Positions 34,901-47,331 of a stretch of 64,000 nt of DNA are shown in pieces (position 1 is the stretch's first letter; each line of letters opens with the position of its first letter). Origin of the DNA: Portulaca oleracea (taxonomy: Eukaryota > Streptophyta > Magnoliopsida > Caryophyllales > Portulacaceae); contig CM055879.1 of assembly GCA_029582165.1 (NCBI GenBank), positions 37,667,330-37,731,329 of the forward strand, given 5' to 3'. Position numbers and translations under genes: made by a program. The notes beneath the pieces were generated by a model. The model saw only the letters and a list, made by a program, of their open reading frames with translations, made no database searches and was not told the DNA's origin.

Positions 34901-37900
34901 CAAGCCTTTCATTCTTGAGTACTTCTTGCATGATTGTTGAATTTTAGTAATTGTTTATCTTTTGAGCTAGTTGAAGGGTTAGTAGGATAACCCGTGAGAT
35001 TTTAAGCCTTCATAGACTATTCATTATATATATAGTCTCATTTTCTTTTTGTGTGTAACTCTTTCATGTGTGCATCTCTAGAACTTGGCTTGACATTCCT
35101 TAAAATCACATTTGGCATATGCATTGTGTTAATATGATTGAGGCATCCTTTTGTTAGCTACATAGCCAAATGGCCACCTGACATTTTAACCTCTTTTTGC
35201 AAGCCCTTGCTAACCCTTTTTCCTGTCTTGTTGTTTACCCTATAAGTGCACACCCTTGGCCTTTAAATAATATCCTAACTTTAGACAAGATAGAAAGAGC
35301 AACAGATTCATTGTATGAGCGATTTAAGTGGTCGATTGTTGAGAGTGAATAGTTGGTTTGTTGCTACAAGGGAAGTACATTGTTGAATATCCTTTCTATC
35401 TTTTTTTTTTTTCTCAAAGGTTATAACTTGTGACTACCGGGATTTGAGTTGCTCTTTAGATTTTCATGCTATTCATAAAAAAAAAGAGTTCAAAAACTAG
35501 GAATTCATAATAAAACAAAAGAAGCAAAACGAAAAAAAAAGAAAAGGAACAGAAAAAAAGAAAAAGCAAAAAAAAAAGAAAAAAAAGAAAAAGAAAAAAA
35601 AGAGAGAGAAGTTTTATTTTTGTTTTAATTTTGGGTTTTGATTTGTATGTGGTACTCTATCCCGGTTTTCTTTTGTTATGGATGTTTTGTGTTCGTTTAA
35701 GGTTCAGTGTGGAGGTGTTGTATTGCGTGTAATGGAAATGTTGTTGCTCCTTAGGTACTTGGCTACTTAGCTCCACATTTTCCAAATGATTTCCCTCCTT
35801 ACCTTAGCCTGAACCCCATTTTGAAAGTCCTCATGATTAGCATTTTTGCATGTTGTCCTCAGTGATGGAGGGTTGAGAGTCTCGCCAAGCTTATGGCAGT
35901 TGTATGCATTGGAATGAGTTTGAGTGAACCCTCATATTTCTAAACACATTGAGAGGAGTGTTCCCCTTTACCTAAAGTGAGGATCTACTAGCTTCGCTAG
36001 CTCATCAATTGCTAAGGTGATACATGATTGTTTAGGGGTACAATATAGAGTAACTGGTTTTGTATCTTGGTCTTATGCTCATAGTATTGAAATAGAGTTT
36101 GCTTTGAAATGAATTTGACCTTATTGAGTCTCTATTATGCACCTCATTCTCATTGGTCTTGTTTACATGTGATATGAGATCTTTTCCACTATTGATTAAT
36201 CTTGCTCATAAAGTCTCGCACCTTCTTTTCTTCATGGCCTTTCTTCATGGACACTGGGGGCTTTCTCTTCCCCTTTGTATGTCTTCTTTTCGAATTGGGG
36301 GCTTTCTGTTTCCCTTTGTCTTCCTTTCGAACTGGGGGCTTTTTCTTTCCCTCTGTTTTTTTTCAATTGGGGGCTGTCAGGATATAATTCATTTTGGCTT
36401 AGATTCCCTGATCATTACCAGTTGCATCCAGGGTCAATCTTTTTTCCTTTTGCCCACCTTTTAGCAGTCAATCTAGGGTGCCTAAGAGTGGGTGTTTCGT
36501 TCTCGTCTCTTCTCGTGGAAATTACACGTCAGTCTTGTCACTTTCCTTCATATTTCATGGGATAGCAAGATCAAACTCTACTATCCAGGGGCGATAAGTT
36601 ATAGCTGCAGAAAAGTCCTAGCAGATTTTTGTAAGGCTGAATCCTCGCGGATTTTCAAGAACGAATGTTCATCATCAATTCTTCCGGCAACACTTTACAT
36701 AAGAACAACTTTTTTAAGCATGTTCTTCACAAGCCAAGTCCCTATGATCCCTTATGGGGCAGATTGATCGTTCGGATACTCTCATGACAGTTTGCACGGT
36801 CCACAATTTTAAAGAGAATTCCTCAGCTGATTGTATAATTGGACTACTTTTTCAAAAGCATGTCCAACATAGGGTTTAACACTAGAAGCCAAGCTCTTGA
36901 ACAACTTTTGCAAAAGCATGTTCACATATATCAATTTCGGTTTGGAAATGTGGGTTTTGTTGGTACAAAATCTTAGCAGAACTCTTATACATGAAGTTCT
37001 TACGGACTTTTTGTGGCTTGTCACACCGAGCATATTCACTCCTATCATATTCATGAAGCTTCAGAAAAACTGGACAAACCATGGAAATTCTATGCCTTAA
37101 AGACAATGTCAAATATAGCAACTGGTGATCAGAACCAGCAACTATCCTTAAGTTATTAGCCACTGACTTATTAAGTCGACTAAATACTTACACAACCTTT
37201 TGAACTCGACGGCTGATTCCATTCATGAGGTGGATCGTAGGAAGCTTTTGAAGTCCGCCCAAATAATCAAACTTCTTTCAAGTGATGCATCGAAAGGATC
37301 TTATCCGACCTCGGTCGTGCTCAAGCAGTTAAGCAGAATCCTTGCAAATAAGAGCTCTCGCGGACTTTATGACCCGTAGAGACTCAAACTCCTTGTTTCG
37401 TCGATTATTTATGTCCGACCGAAGTCTCGGCAGACTCCATGTTGATCTAAGCTCTCGAGGTTCCCTCGAGGTTCAACTAGAGTGTTTCAGGATATCACAT
37501 ATTTGAAGGAGGGCTCGAAGCCGAGTTTACGAGTTAAAAATGCTTGTCAGATTTTGGTTCTCACCATTTAAAGCGTCCTGATATTTCAAGAGTCATCGAC
37601 CACAGCTCAATACCTAGATTTTCTTATGCATTGCATGTGTGTCTTGCATCATCATAGATTAAAAGAGTCTGCATAAGTGCATTAACATCAGAGTCGTTTC
37701 ATTCCTTTATAAAAGATAAATGAACGATCTAAGCATTATACATGCTCTCGGTGTTCATCAATGGAGATCCAATTTATCACTGCCGAACTCAAGAGCTGGT
37801 AGCTGTCTGATCAACGCGATCGCCAAAGTTCCCACTTTCATGATCAATGAAATGATAGCAGCGTGAAATCTTGCAAGGCATATCCCAAAACTCTTTTTCA

Positions 37901-38888
37901 TTTTGGGTTAAGCCCAACAAGATGGTGAAACTTACACCGAACATCTCGCTAACTTTAGCGATTAGAGCAAGACTTCAAACGAGAGCATATCCGCAGCTGG
38001 CTCTAATTGGGTGCAAAGCTCTCGTAGAATTTCGTAACTTCACCAAATGAAGCATAATGGGGAGTTTCAAGTCCTTGTTGATCCCAAAGTAGAAATCTCT
38101 AAAGATTTTACTAGATGTCAATACGAGCCAATGATTTGACTCAAGATCATCATGTAAAGAGTTAGAGGACGAACCAGCTAAAAAGTGACTCTCCTAATTC
38201 ATCAGGGTGCTTCGTCAATCCGCGAGTTCTTCGTCGGGTCCCTCGCAGATTAAGTTATCAAGCCAGACTCCTGGATTCCCTGAGGATTCTGTCATCGAAT
38301 ATGACAGACTCAAATGAGCTCAAGCAAGATCTTGCGCAAATATGGCGAACTTATCTTATCTTAAACAAAGCTTTGCCAACTCCGTCCAGGCGCTGATTCT
38401 CCGTCATCAAGTTGGAACCTTGAGTTCCTCCATCCGCCGACAGGGAGTTTTCTCATTGGCTAGTAGGATTTTTTCCACTATCCTCATTTATACTTAAAGA
38501 GAAAATGTATATCATTTTCTAGGGGAGGCGACCCCGCGTTTTGACTTTTCTTTGATACTTATAAGTTTCGTTGTCCTCTTGTAGGTACCAATCCTTCAAT
38601 ATTTTTCGGGCTACCCCCGAGAAATTCATCAAAGCCTGGACAATATCCAGCACTAAAGCTAGCAACAGATCAATTACGAGAATTCTCAGTATTCAAGCTA
38701 CCCTTGAATATTCAAAAGCCTGGACGACATCCAGCAAACAAATCAGCATCGGACTACCTCCGGTCAGAAGCCCAAGTTACCCTTGGATTAATCAGCCTGG
38801 ACGACCTCCAGCAATCAAGTTAACAATTCGGACTACCTCCAGTTGGCTACAAAAGTATACTTTGACTTTCGTCTTACTCAGACTCAGT
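34901..38888 (+). other. Gypsy-2 internal non-coding region
   Basis: About 4 kb with no retrotransposon domain. It includes an A-rich purine stretch (35480-35610), a three-fold GGGGGCTTTCT/CCCTTTGT repeat (36255-36375), and a tail from about 37700 with faint similarity to the gypsy-1 3' region (CTAAGCATTATACATG at 37730, compare 20943). Frames here are not supported as genes. Confidence 0.55.
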
Positions 38889-38904
38889 CAAAGTGTGGGC
38901 TATC
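38889..38904 (+). other. Gypsy-2 polypurine tract
   Basis: CAAAGTGTGGGCTATC, one base different from gypsy-1 in the core. Confidence 0.75.
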
Positions 38905-40328
38905 TGTAGACACCGAAAATGGGTCAGACAGATTTTCCGCTTAGCCTGGGGGACGAGATAACGAAGCTCGCGCGGATTTAAGCCGAAACCAGAACCAGCC
39001 CATATATGAAGGTTCACGCGGATTTGGGCCAAATTCGGACCCGGCCCAAATTCTTTGGGTCGGCGCGGATTTGATGATTTTGGGCCAAAAACGGGAGTTG
39101 GCGCGGATTTCATATTTTGGCGGGGAAAATCCGTGGATTTCATATTTTTGGCGGATGGAGAATCGCGGTTGATGATTTTGGGCCAAAACGGAGATTAGCG
39201 CGGATCGATCCACGGGTCAATCGGAAATCGCGGATCCGATCTTGAGTCAACACAAAATCAGCGGATTGATCGAGTAACCGCAGCGATTTTTTCGGTTGGT
39301 CAAATGCTCTTGGCGATTCTGGCGGAGTTGCGCGGATTTCCGTGGCCGTATGCTTGCCAACCGCCGATTTTGGTATCTATTAAAGGATCCGCGGATCCAT
39401 TTTTGAGTTTGGCAATTTTGATCCGGGGTGAGTTTTCAGGCGAACTCGATTTTTTCCTAAAAAAACTTGTTTCCGGTGAAGGTTGGTTAACTCCGCGCGG
39501 ATTTCACCGGTTGGGCTTCTCGTCCACTTCAGGTCCACGCAGATTTCGGCACACCCGACCGTGCTCGCGGATTCACAAATTTACGGCGTATCCATCAGAA
39601 CTTGCGCGGATTTGGGTATAACCCGCCACTCCTTTTTTGTTTCATTTCGTTTTTCCCCAAAAGATGTAACGATGTAGTCGATTAGCCCCCGCCCGCTGTA
39701 ATTTTTAGTTTTTTTATCTTGTGTTCATTATATGTTGAACTCCATAACTTTATTATAATTGCATGACATTTTAAACCAAGTTCGTGACAACTTTCTTTAT
39801 TTTATTTTCTAATGTAAACCCGACTTAGTAAGGGCCGCTTCGGTGGGCGGTGCAAGGGCATCCCCCTACACCGACACCTTTACCCCCGGATCCGTTCTTT
39901 TGGTTCGAGACCGGAGTCATTTTTTTTCCTTTTGTTAATTTTGTGTAAAATTAACTTGCGACTCCTCCCGTTTTTTTAAGTTTTTTTTGTTTTCACTTTT
40001 TCTAAAAAGTCGGAAAGGAGAAAAGAGAAGCACTGACCTAAATGGGTCCAGAATCCGCGCGGATCCGCGCCTATTTAGGCCGGTTTTCTCTCTTTTTCAT
40101 CTTTTTCGTTTTGTTAAAAAAAGGGGTTTGTTTCGGCCCAAACGGGGCACGGATCATGTGGATCCGCTGGGTCCAGCTTTTTCGTTTTTTTCTTTCTTTT
40201 CGCCAAATTTCAGAAATAACCCTCGAAAAGCCAAAAATCTCAATTTCGTCCCTTTTTAGTAAATAAGCAACCCTACGTTGAATCGACCCTCCGTGGGGGA
40301 CCGTGCCCTCCGGGCCGCGGGCCCTACA
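38905..40328 (+). repeat. Gypsy-2 3' LTR
   Basis: 1424 bp. It aligns throughout with 30879-32316 but has a cluster of 1-6 base losses between about 39120 and 39370, nearly all in GC-rich palindromic words. Confidence 0.9.
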
Positions 40329-40743
40329 GCCACCCACTAAACACATCTCTTGTTAGTTCTTCATCCCACACATAATGTCGCTGTATAAAGTAATTTATTG
40401 GTGATTAGTTAAACGACTATTCCGTAAAAGAAAATCATAACCCGAATTTGCATAATTACTTACACAGAATTGCCCCCACAAAGTTGTTTTCTCTTCTTTG
40501 GACCATGTGGAAGGAGGCTTCGGATTTGGGTGGGAACGAACTTGCCCTCCAACAAACCGTGCCAAACGGGTATCAGCGAACCTATGCAATCGTTACGAAA
40601 AAACAAATAAAGTTAATTAAACCAATTCTAAATAAATGTATATAGGATTTTATGTGATCATCTTACCAATCCTCCCCCCGCTCAAGTCGTGTACGGTTGG
40701 GGTATAGAGCAGGGTCGATCGGAGCTGCTCTTTGCCAAATACT

Positions 40744-41948
40744 TGTAGACCCCGAAAAATCGATCGATGACCTTTTTCGCGGCGCTACTTAAGGAGTGAT
40801 TGGGAGCCGACTAGGATTTCTTAACCTTAAATAAGGTTGAACTTTTAAGAATAACTTTCGTTAACAGATTAAAAACGATTTGCGCGCCCGAGATTTACCT
40901 TTAAGGAAAGAAGAAGAAAAGAAACAAAAAAAGGGAGGGAAAACACCCAGGAACCCGTCTGAGTTCAGAGAACCAAGACGGGTTTCTTAACTGCAAAACC
41001 CTACGAAATAGGAAAACAAAGAAAAAAAGAAGAAGAGAAAAGAAGTGAAGAACCCGTCTGGTTACGAAGAACTAGCCGGTCCCTTTGCGCCATCTGCGAA
41101 TAAAAAGACGAAACAAAGGAGAGTGAAAAGAGGACAGGAACCCGCCTGGGTGCATAGATTGAACCAAGCCGGATTACCTTTGGCGTTAATCACAAATTAG
41201 GTCACAAAAATCATAAAAAGGTAAACACCAAGGCACGAAAATAGAGTCGCCAGTTGAATTTTAGGAGAAAAACAACAAACCATAAGATACAGACTCCAGC
41301 CTGCGAATCCAGAGATGGATTCGGGGGTAAGGTTACGAATTTGACAATAAAAACCATCAAATCCGCCTATTCAACGAATAGACTCTACTAGAATTAAATT
41401 AAAGTAAAACAAAACAAAAAGGAGGAATTAGATATGAATTTCACAATTTTATCATCAAAAACATGCAAAATAATGAAAATAAAAAGCGAATTCAAAAGAT
41501 CACTACATGTTTTACATCAACTGGGCTAACCTTTTAGTAAAGCAGCATGCAAAAAGGAGAGAAAAGGTGGAGAGAATATGCTAGTGTCAATACTCTAGCA
41601 TATCCTCTTGTGTGTCTATGGAAGGGAAGAAAGTGTTTAATTTATAGTGGAATGGGGGAGTAGGGAGGTGCGTTTTTAGGGTTCGGCATAGCCGCCGCGT
41701 CACTCTCAGCCCAGGAACCCAGACGGGTTCTTTGAATGAGCCACGCCAGCCCAAGGAACCCAGACGGGTTCTGCCCACCAAGGTGCTTTTGGCCTTCCAG
41801 AACTCAGACGGTTTGGACCGTAATTTGCTGGGCTATTTCGTTTGCTTTCGGGCTAGAAAAGAAATGGGCTTGCATGCTACTAAACTATTCGGCTAGCTTA
41901 TTTTCTAAAACTAGTACTAAAATACTGATACAAAATTCGCGTCTCTGA
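40744..41948 (-). repeat. Gypsy-3 3' LTR
   Basis: 1205 bp. Its outer end is TGTAGACCCCG as read on the plus strand; the inner end is slightly degraded (CAGAGACGC in place of TGTAGACGC). It contains GAACCCGTCT/AGACGGGTTC words. Confidence 0.88.
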
Positions 41949-41966
41949 GATAGCCCCACTTTGATC
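41949..41966 (-). other. Gypsy-3 polypurine tract
   Basis: The minus strand reads GATCAAAGTGGGGCTATC, matching the other two gypsy elements. Confidence 0.75.
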
Positions 41967-42029
41967 GAGTTTGAGTAAAACGATGATCAAAGTAGTCTTG
42001 ATGATCTTGGATATGAATCAGAAGCCTGT

Positions 42030-42915
42030 TCTGAAGCTGGTTGTCGCTTGGAAGCTGGGTCCCGCGTCGATGTCGATATGATGTTCATCGCATTGTGAAG
42101 GCCCGATGATGGCCCTTGTCGCATTGTGAAGGCGACAATGGCCTCGTCGCATTGTGAAGGCCCGACGATGGCGCTGTTGGCTTGGAAGCCGGGTCTGGCG
42201 GATGTAGATGTGATGTTTATCGCATTGTGAAGGCGATGATGGCGTTGTTGATGAAGTGTCGCGTATTAGCGCGACGGCTGATGTCATGTATTAAGGCGAT
42301 GGGCCGTTGTTGATGAAGTGTCGCGTATTAGCGGCGGCTGACGGTGATGTCACGTATTGTTAAGGCGATGGCCGTTGTTGATGAAGTGTCGTATTAGCGG
42401 CGGTGATGTCATGTATTGTTAAGGCCCGATGGCGGCCGTTGTTGAAGTGTCGCGTATTAGCCGGCGGCTGATGTCATGTATTGTTAAGGCTCGATGGCGG
42501 CCGTTGTTGACGAAGTGTCGCGTATTAGCGGGCGGTGATGTCATGTATTGTTAAGGCCGATGGCGGCCGTTGTTGGCCAGTGTCGCGTATTAGCCCGGCG
42601 ACGGTGATGTCATGTATTGTTAAGGCCGATGGCGGCCGTTGTTGCAGCGTATTAGCGTCGCGGCAGCCGACGGCTGATGTCATGTATTGTTAAGGCGATG
42701 GCGGCGTTGTTGTGAAGTGTCGCGTATTAGCCCGGCGACGGTGATGTCATGTATTGTTAAGGCGATGGCGGCGTGGGGAAATGTCGGCGTACTAGCGGCG
42801 GCGGTGATGGTGTCATGTATTGTTAGGGCGATGGCGCCGGCTGGTGAAATGTCGCGTATTAGCGCGACGGTGATGGTGTCATGTATTGTTAGGGGCCCGA
42901 TGACGCCATTGTATT
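42030..42915. repeat. Tandem array next to gypsy-3 3' LTR
   Basis: About ten units of 60-72 bases with the core GATGTCATGTATTGTTAAGGC, then GATGGCGGCCGTTGTTG, then GTGTCGCGTATTAGC. The first part (42030-42240) is a related GCATTGTGAAGGC repeat. Unit length varies by small losses in GGCCCG words. Tandem arrays in this position are common in Tat/Ogre elements. Confidence 0.85.
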
Positions 42916-43260
42916 CGCGGCGCGTCCTGCAAGAAAGAAAGAAAGAAGGCATTAGTTTATTTGAAAATCGGAACGAGTCAGAGAATTTACCTGTCAGTTG
43001 TGCTTTAGCTCTCGGAAGTGGGCTGAAGTTTGTCATTGCTTTGGGCTTGAGTTGGCCGTAATTTCATGAGCATAAGATCGCATTGGGCTCGGGCCCAAAG
43101 AACTCGTCTGGGTACGGGCCTTTTTGTTTTCTTTTTTTTTTTTTGCAAGCCGATAAGATAGGATAAGGGGGTGGATTTTCGGCCAATGCATGTCCTCCAT
43201 GATCCGGATGCTAGGGCCCGCCGCTTAGCCACTTGTGTGGTGTGCATGCACCCATTTTTT

Positions 43261-43270
43261 CTATAAAAGG
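43261..43270 (+). promoter_or_regulatory. TATA box of antisense PMD gene in gypsy-3
   Basis: CTATAAAAGG, 117 bases before the ATG at 43378, followed by a pyrimidine-rich CTTC/CTCTT leader. The gene thus appears to have its own promoter, opposite to the LTR promoter. Confidence 0.65.
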
Positions 43271-43377
43271 GGGCATCCTCTTCCCCTTAATCTCACACTT
43301 CAAGCTCTCTTCACTCTCATTCCTTTGCTTCTCTTTCTTCCTTGCTCAAAAATCCTTCATTCATTAGTTAGGAAGCA

Positions 43378-46300
43378 ATGGTTAGGAAAGTTAGGGATCC
43401 GCCCGTTCAACCCCATGCAGCAAACTGGGCACATGAAATGTCCTCCCGGCGAGCATGGACTCCCAGGCCGGGTTGGGAACCGTCGACATTGGTGCCTGAA
43501 CCGTGGAATCATGTATGGCACAAGCATTCACACGTCCGGGTAATGTCTTCTTCTAGACTTTGCTCTTTAATTATAGCATAAATTTGCAAGTAGAAATGTT
43601 TTAATTCTAGCTTGTTGATTTAGCTAATATTGTTGAAGTAATTTATGTCAAATACCCGTTTCAGTTTTAGGCTCAAATCAAAATTTCTTAATTAGATGAT
43701 AGGTCGTAATTAGTGAGAACCGCCTCGGGCCTGCCAAATCGATCCCTTAATTAGATGATGGGCCACAATTACACGAAAGGCCCAAGTTGTCGGTGAAAGG
43801 AACCCGTCTGGGTTCTGCTTGAGTGGGCCGACAAGAGACGAGGCCCAGCCCTTTTTTTGTTTTGAATTCGTTTGAGTTGGGCTTTAGGATTTAGGAAGAA
43901 CCCGTCTGAGTTCTTTCCCACTTCCTCTTTTTTGTTTGAGTTGGGCTGAGGCGGCCCAACTTCTTCGGCGAGTGGAACCCGTCTAGGTTCCTGAAAGTGA
44001 GGCCCAGCTTTAGTCAGCCGAAACAATGAGGCCCAAACCCCCCTGTAGATAACCCGCCACGTTTCGTCCGAAACGAGGCCCACTTTAGTTGGGCCGAATA
44101 ACGAGGCCCAAACCCACTTCTCAGTAAACGGCGTTGCTCGTCTAAAGAAAACGAGGCCCAGCTTTAGTTGGGCCGAAAATAACGAGGCCCAACCCATTTC
44201 TTGTATAAAAACCCATTGTCGTTCGAAGAAAACGAGGCCCAGCTTTAGTTGGGCCGATAATAGCGAGGCCCAAACCTAGCCCCCTTGTAGAGAACCCGGC
44301 TGCGTTTACTTGGTTGGGCCGGAAACAGTGAGGCCCAACCTTCTTGGGCCGAACCCCTTTGCGTAACTCTGCCTGTAATGCACTGGCCGAAAAGAACGAG
44401 GCCCGGGCCAAAGGGCAAGGTGAGGCCTACCAAGAAACCCGTCTGCGTTCTTAGGTGTGGCCCAAAGCAACAAGGCCGCTTTTTACTCGGTGATGCGCCC
44501 GTGGTCGCGCGAGAACCGTCTGGGTTCTTACGAGCAGCCAGCCGGCCTTTTGAGTTGGGCTGACATGCTTGAAGTTCGCCAAGAACCCGTCTTGGATCTA
44601 AATGGGTGGGCCGAATGATAATTTTTTTCTTTAGCCCCCTAATTTAGCGGAAGCTCAATTTGACTTTTGCTAAATTAGGGATCACTTGATAGGCTGCCGT
44701 AATGACTTTTTTCTGAATTTTATGGTGGATTTTCAGGAAGACTCCCTTAGAACTGGTGGCAATATGCGGAAGCCGATCAAGGTGGTCGAGCATTTTGCAG
44801 AAGATAACTGGGCGCTTACACTTTTAGAGGAGTCAGGACTCGATCTCTTCGAAATGTGTTAAGGCACAGGAACCTTGCACACCGGGTAATGGGACGTGCG
44901 CTTGAGAGGCAGGATTCTACCAACACCTTCCACCTCCCGGTAGGAGAAATGGCCATAACCCCTGTTGATTTTGTGATGATTACCAGGCTACGCTGGGGTG
45001 GTCAAGACGTAGAATTCGACCCTGTTGTGCCAGACCAGGTGATGGAACTATTAGGCGGTGCTCGAGCAGCGCCGATTGGTCGAAAGATGAAGCTCTCTTA
45101 TGGTTCCTTCGAAGTGTCATCACCTGCGACTTCACTCATATGGATGAGTTTCAGCGTCGCTTTATTTTCCTGGCATACTTCATCTCTGCCACAATGTTTG
45201 TCAATCGAGGAGATGATGTTTATTTGACCTGGATGAAGAATCTCCTTGATCTAGAGCAAGTCATTCACCGGAACTGGGCCAAAGCTGCTTACGCCAACTT
45301 CATTCGGCCGGCGTTGGTGTGCGGCATCGTGCGATGTGGACCCATTCTTCGCGCGCAGAGTCCGCGGGAGATGAGCGGCCCGAGCATGGAAGGTGCTCGA
45401 GGTAATCTTCGACGCTTTCTCTTTTACATGCTTTTCTCTCTTTTCTTACATCTCGGTATTGACATATTTGCAGGTATGGGGGTACGAGTATATTAAGGGA
45501 TTCGCCATCCCTACCCGACATGCTGGTGGCACAAAAACTACCTCGAGCAAAAAAAGAAGCCATTTGGGAGCTTGGATGAGCTGCGCCGCATCCTGGATCG
45601 CCTTGAAGAGGTACATTTTTCATGTAATCTCTCTTGTATTTCTTCGATGCTTATGTTTCTTCTATTTGTGCAGGATGATGTTAATTGGAATGCCTGGGTT
45701 GGCTTTGCGATTCCACAAGATTTCATCCCCTCACGAAATGCGGCGCATAGGGATAGTACCCTGCGCTTGGTGATGGAGAGCCCGTCCGGTTGTGCGGAGC
45801 CTTGGTGAGAGGTTTACGAGGCAAACCACTGGTCATGAAGGTGGATAATACCATCGACCTCCCGAGACCATGAACGATCCGCGAGCCTTGCATGCCGCGT
45901 TTGTAGCGCAAGACGGGTTCTGGTATACTAACCATGCATCGATGGCATCGCTGACCAGTTGGGAAGAATGGGAACAATATCGGGACCGCCTGGCCTTCAG
46001 AAAGGTAGGGAAGAAGACCTCCATTTATTCTTTTCATATCCCTTCTACTACCGCCTAATGTGACCAATTCTTTGTTTGTTCTGATTGGGGCCCTATTGCA
46101 AGGATGACGAGAAGAGCGGAGTAACTCAGGGACACCGCTTGTGGTTACCCATGGCGACTAGCGAGGACATTAAACGAATTTAGAGAAGATCACGGGAAGC
46201 CGGTAGGTGATCCCCTTTTTTGCTTAGTTGCAATTTGCTCGAACTTTGACCAATTTTCTCGTCATTCGGTGGCGATGGAACAAGCGAAAGGCTTTCAAGA

Positions 46301-47331
46301 ATTACTTCACACTTAAATGGGCTCGCGAAAGACCTTGCAGGTTACGTAGTCGGGGACGCGTGGATGACGATGCAATCCGTCGCCTGTGGATCCTCCTCGC
46401 TCGTTGAATGCGCAGTGCCTCGTGGCCGGGTCGAGGACCCTCCTCGACATTCTTCCTTTATGGCCGACGCGAGGCGCTTATGGGGTGATGGTGCTCCGAA
46501 GGCACGGGGAGGAGTAAGTGAGAATCTGCAGACGCCGCCGCACGATGATCGTGGGAAAGGCATCTTGCTTGAAGATAGTCATTCAACTAGTTCCCACGCT
46601 ACGGAGACACGGATTTTGGCCACGACTTTCGATGCATGTGGAGAACGCATATCATCCATGTCTTTAGGTGGCGCGGGCATCGGGGTCTCATGATCATGGA
46701 ATTCTCGCCGCCGTCACTCTCGTGGCACTCCCAGCTTTGTGGTGGAGACGTGCTCCGAGTCTAGCGCTGTTGGTGGAGCTGCATGTGGCGAGCAGGAAGG
46801 CATTTCACTGTATTTGGATACTCCTCCAGAATCTCATCATTCAGGGTCTAGGCGCCAACCTTCTCATCCTTCGCCTCAGTATCCCTATGGAATGCCCGAG
46901 TACGCTCCTGCACCGACTGTGGATTTGGGTTTTGGCACTTCGCTGCGGCCGATCCTCATCGTGGTGCTTCGCGATGATTCGTGCATCTATGGGGTATAAC
47001 CGCCCTCGCGGATGACGCCTCATCGGTGCTTCCGTCCCAACCGGTTGTTCCCGTTACTCCTTCGCGAGGTTTTGGAGGCGAGCAGCCTCGATCGTCTGGA
47101 TGGGGAACGCAAACTCAGGAATGGTCGGGATGGCCTGTCCCAGAGCCTGTAGTAAGAACTTCTTGGCCTGCTCCACAGGGGTGGCCTGGAGGTAATCAAG
47201 AGTGGCAGGTTCCAGAACACTCTTGGCTTAACGCAGGCAGTACCGAAGTATTGCACCTGTCTAACTCAGGCGGTGATACAGAGGTAGTAGACTCCTCCTA
47301 CTACCAATGGGACACTTACTTTGGAGAGTGA
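43378..47331 (+). pseudogene. Antisense PMD gene in gypsy-3
   Basis: Exon 1 at 43378-43542 (MVRKVRDPPVQPHAANWAHE, donor GTAATG). Intron to about 44736, ending TTTTCAG. Exon 2 holds the PMD core: DNWALTLLEESGLDLFEM, then in a shifted frame HRVMGRALERQDSTNTFHLP and MAITPVDFVMITRLRWGG, then FQRRFIFLAYFISATMFVNR. A later exon starts at about 45474 after TTTGCAG (VWGYEYIKGFAIP). Next come DDVNWNAWVGFAIP (about 45674) and FVAQDGFWYTNHASM (about 45900). The tail is Trp/Pro/Gly-rich, ending WDTYFGE at 47331. Frameshifts near 44855 and 45130 break it. Exon order and intron positions resemble PMD gene 2 in gypsy-1, so the two share an origin. Function unknown. Confidence 0.72.
43960..44345. repeat. Tandem repeat inside PMD intron
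   Basis: Four to five units of roughly 75-100 bases containing GAGGCCCAGCTTTAGTTGGG and CCGAAAATAACGAGGCCCAA, within the first intron of the antisense gene. GAACCCGTCTGGGTTC-type words are interspersed. Confidence 0.75.

Larger units (their letters stand above)
30879..40328 (+). mobile_element. Gypsy-2: non-autonomous relative of gypsy-1
   Basis: 9.45 kb with target duplication GCCAC (30874-30878 and 40329-40333). LTRs 30879-32316 and 38905-40328, same ends as gypsy-1 (TGTAGACACC...CCCTACA) but with a diverged middle. Primer site at 32318 and polypurine tract at 38889. It keeps a decayed gag but no protease, RT or integrase, so it must have used another element's enzymes. It sits in an exon of the CACTA second gene. 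Confidence 0.92.

Noticed and set aside
36153..36767. Overlapping Phe/Ser/Leu-rich frames in gypsy-2
   Set aside because: Caused by a three-fold repeat of a GGGGGCTTTC segment; no domain or codon bias.
44137..44433. Minus-strand frames with repeated GPTKAGPRFL
   Set aside because: Translation of the tandem repeat in the PMD intron, not a gag or pol domain.
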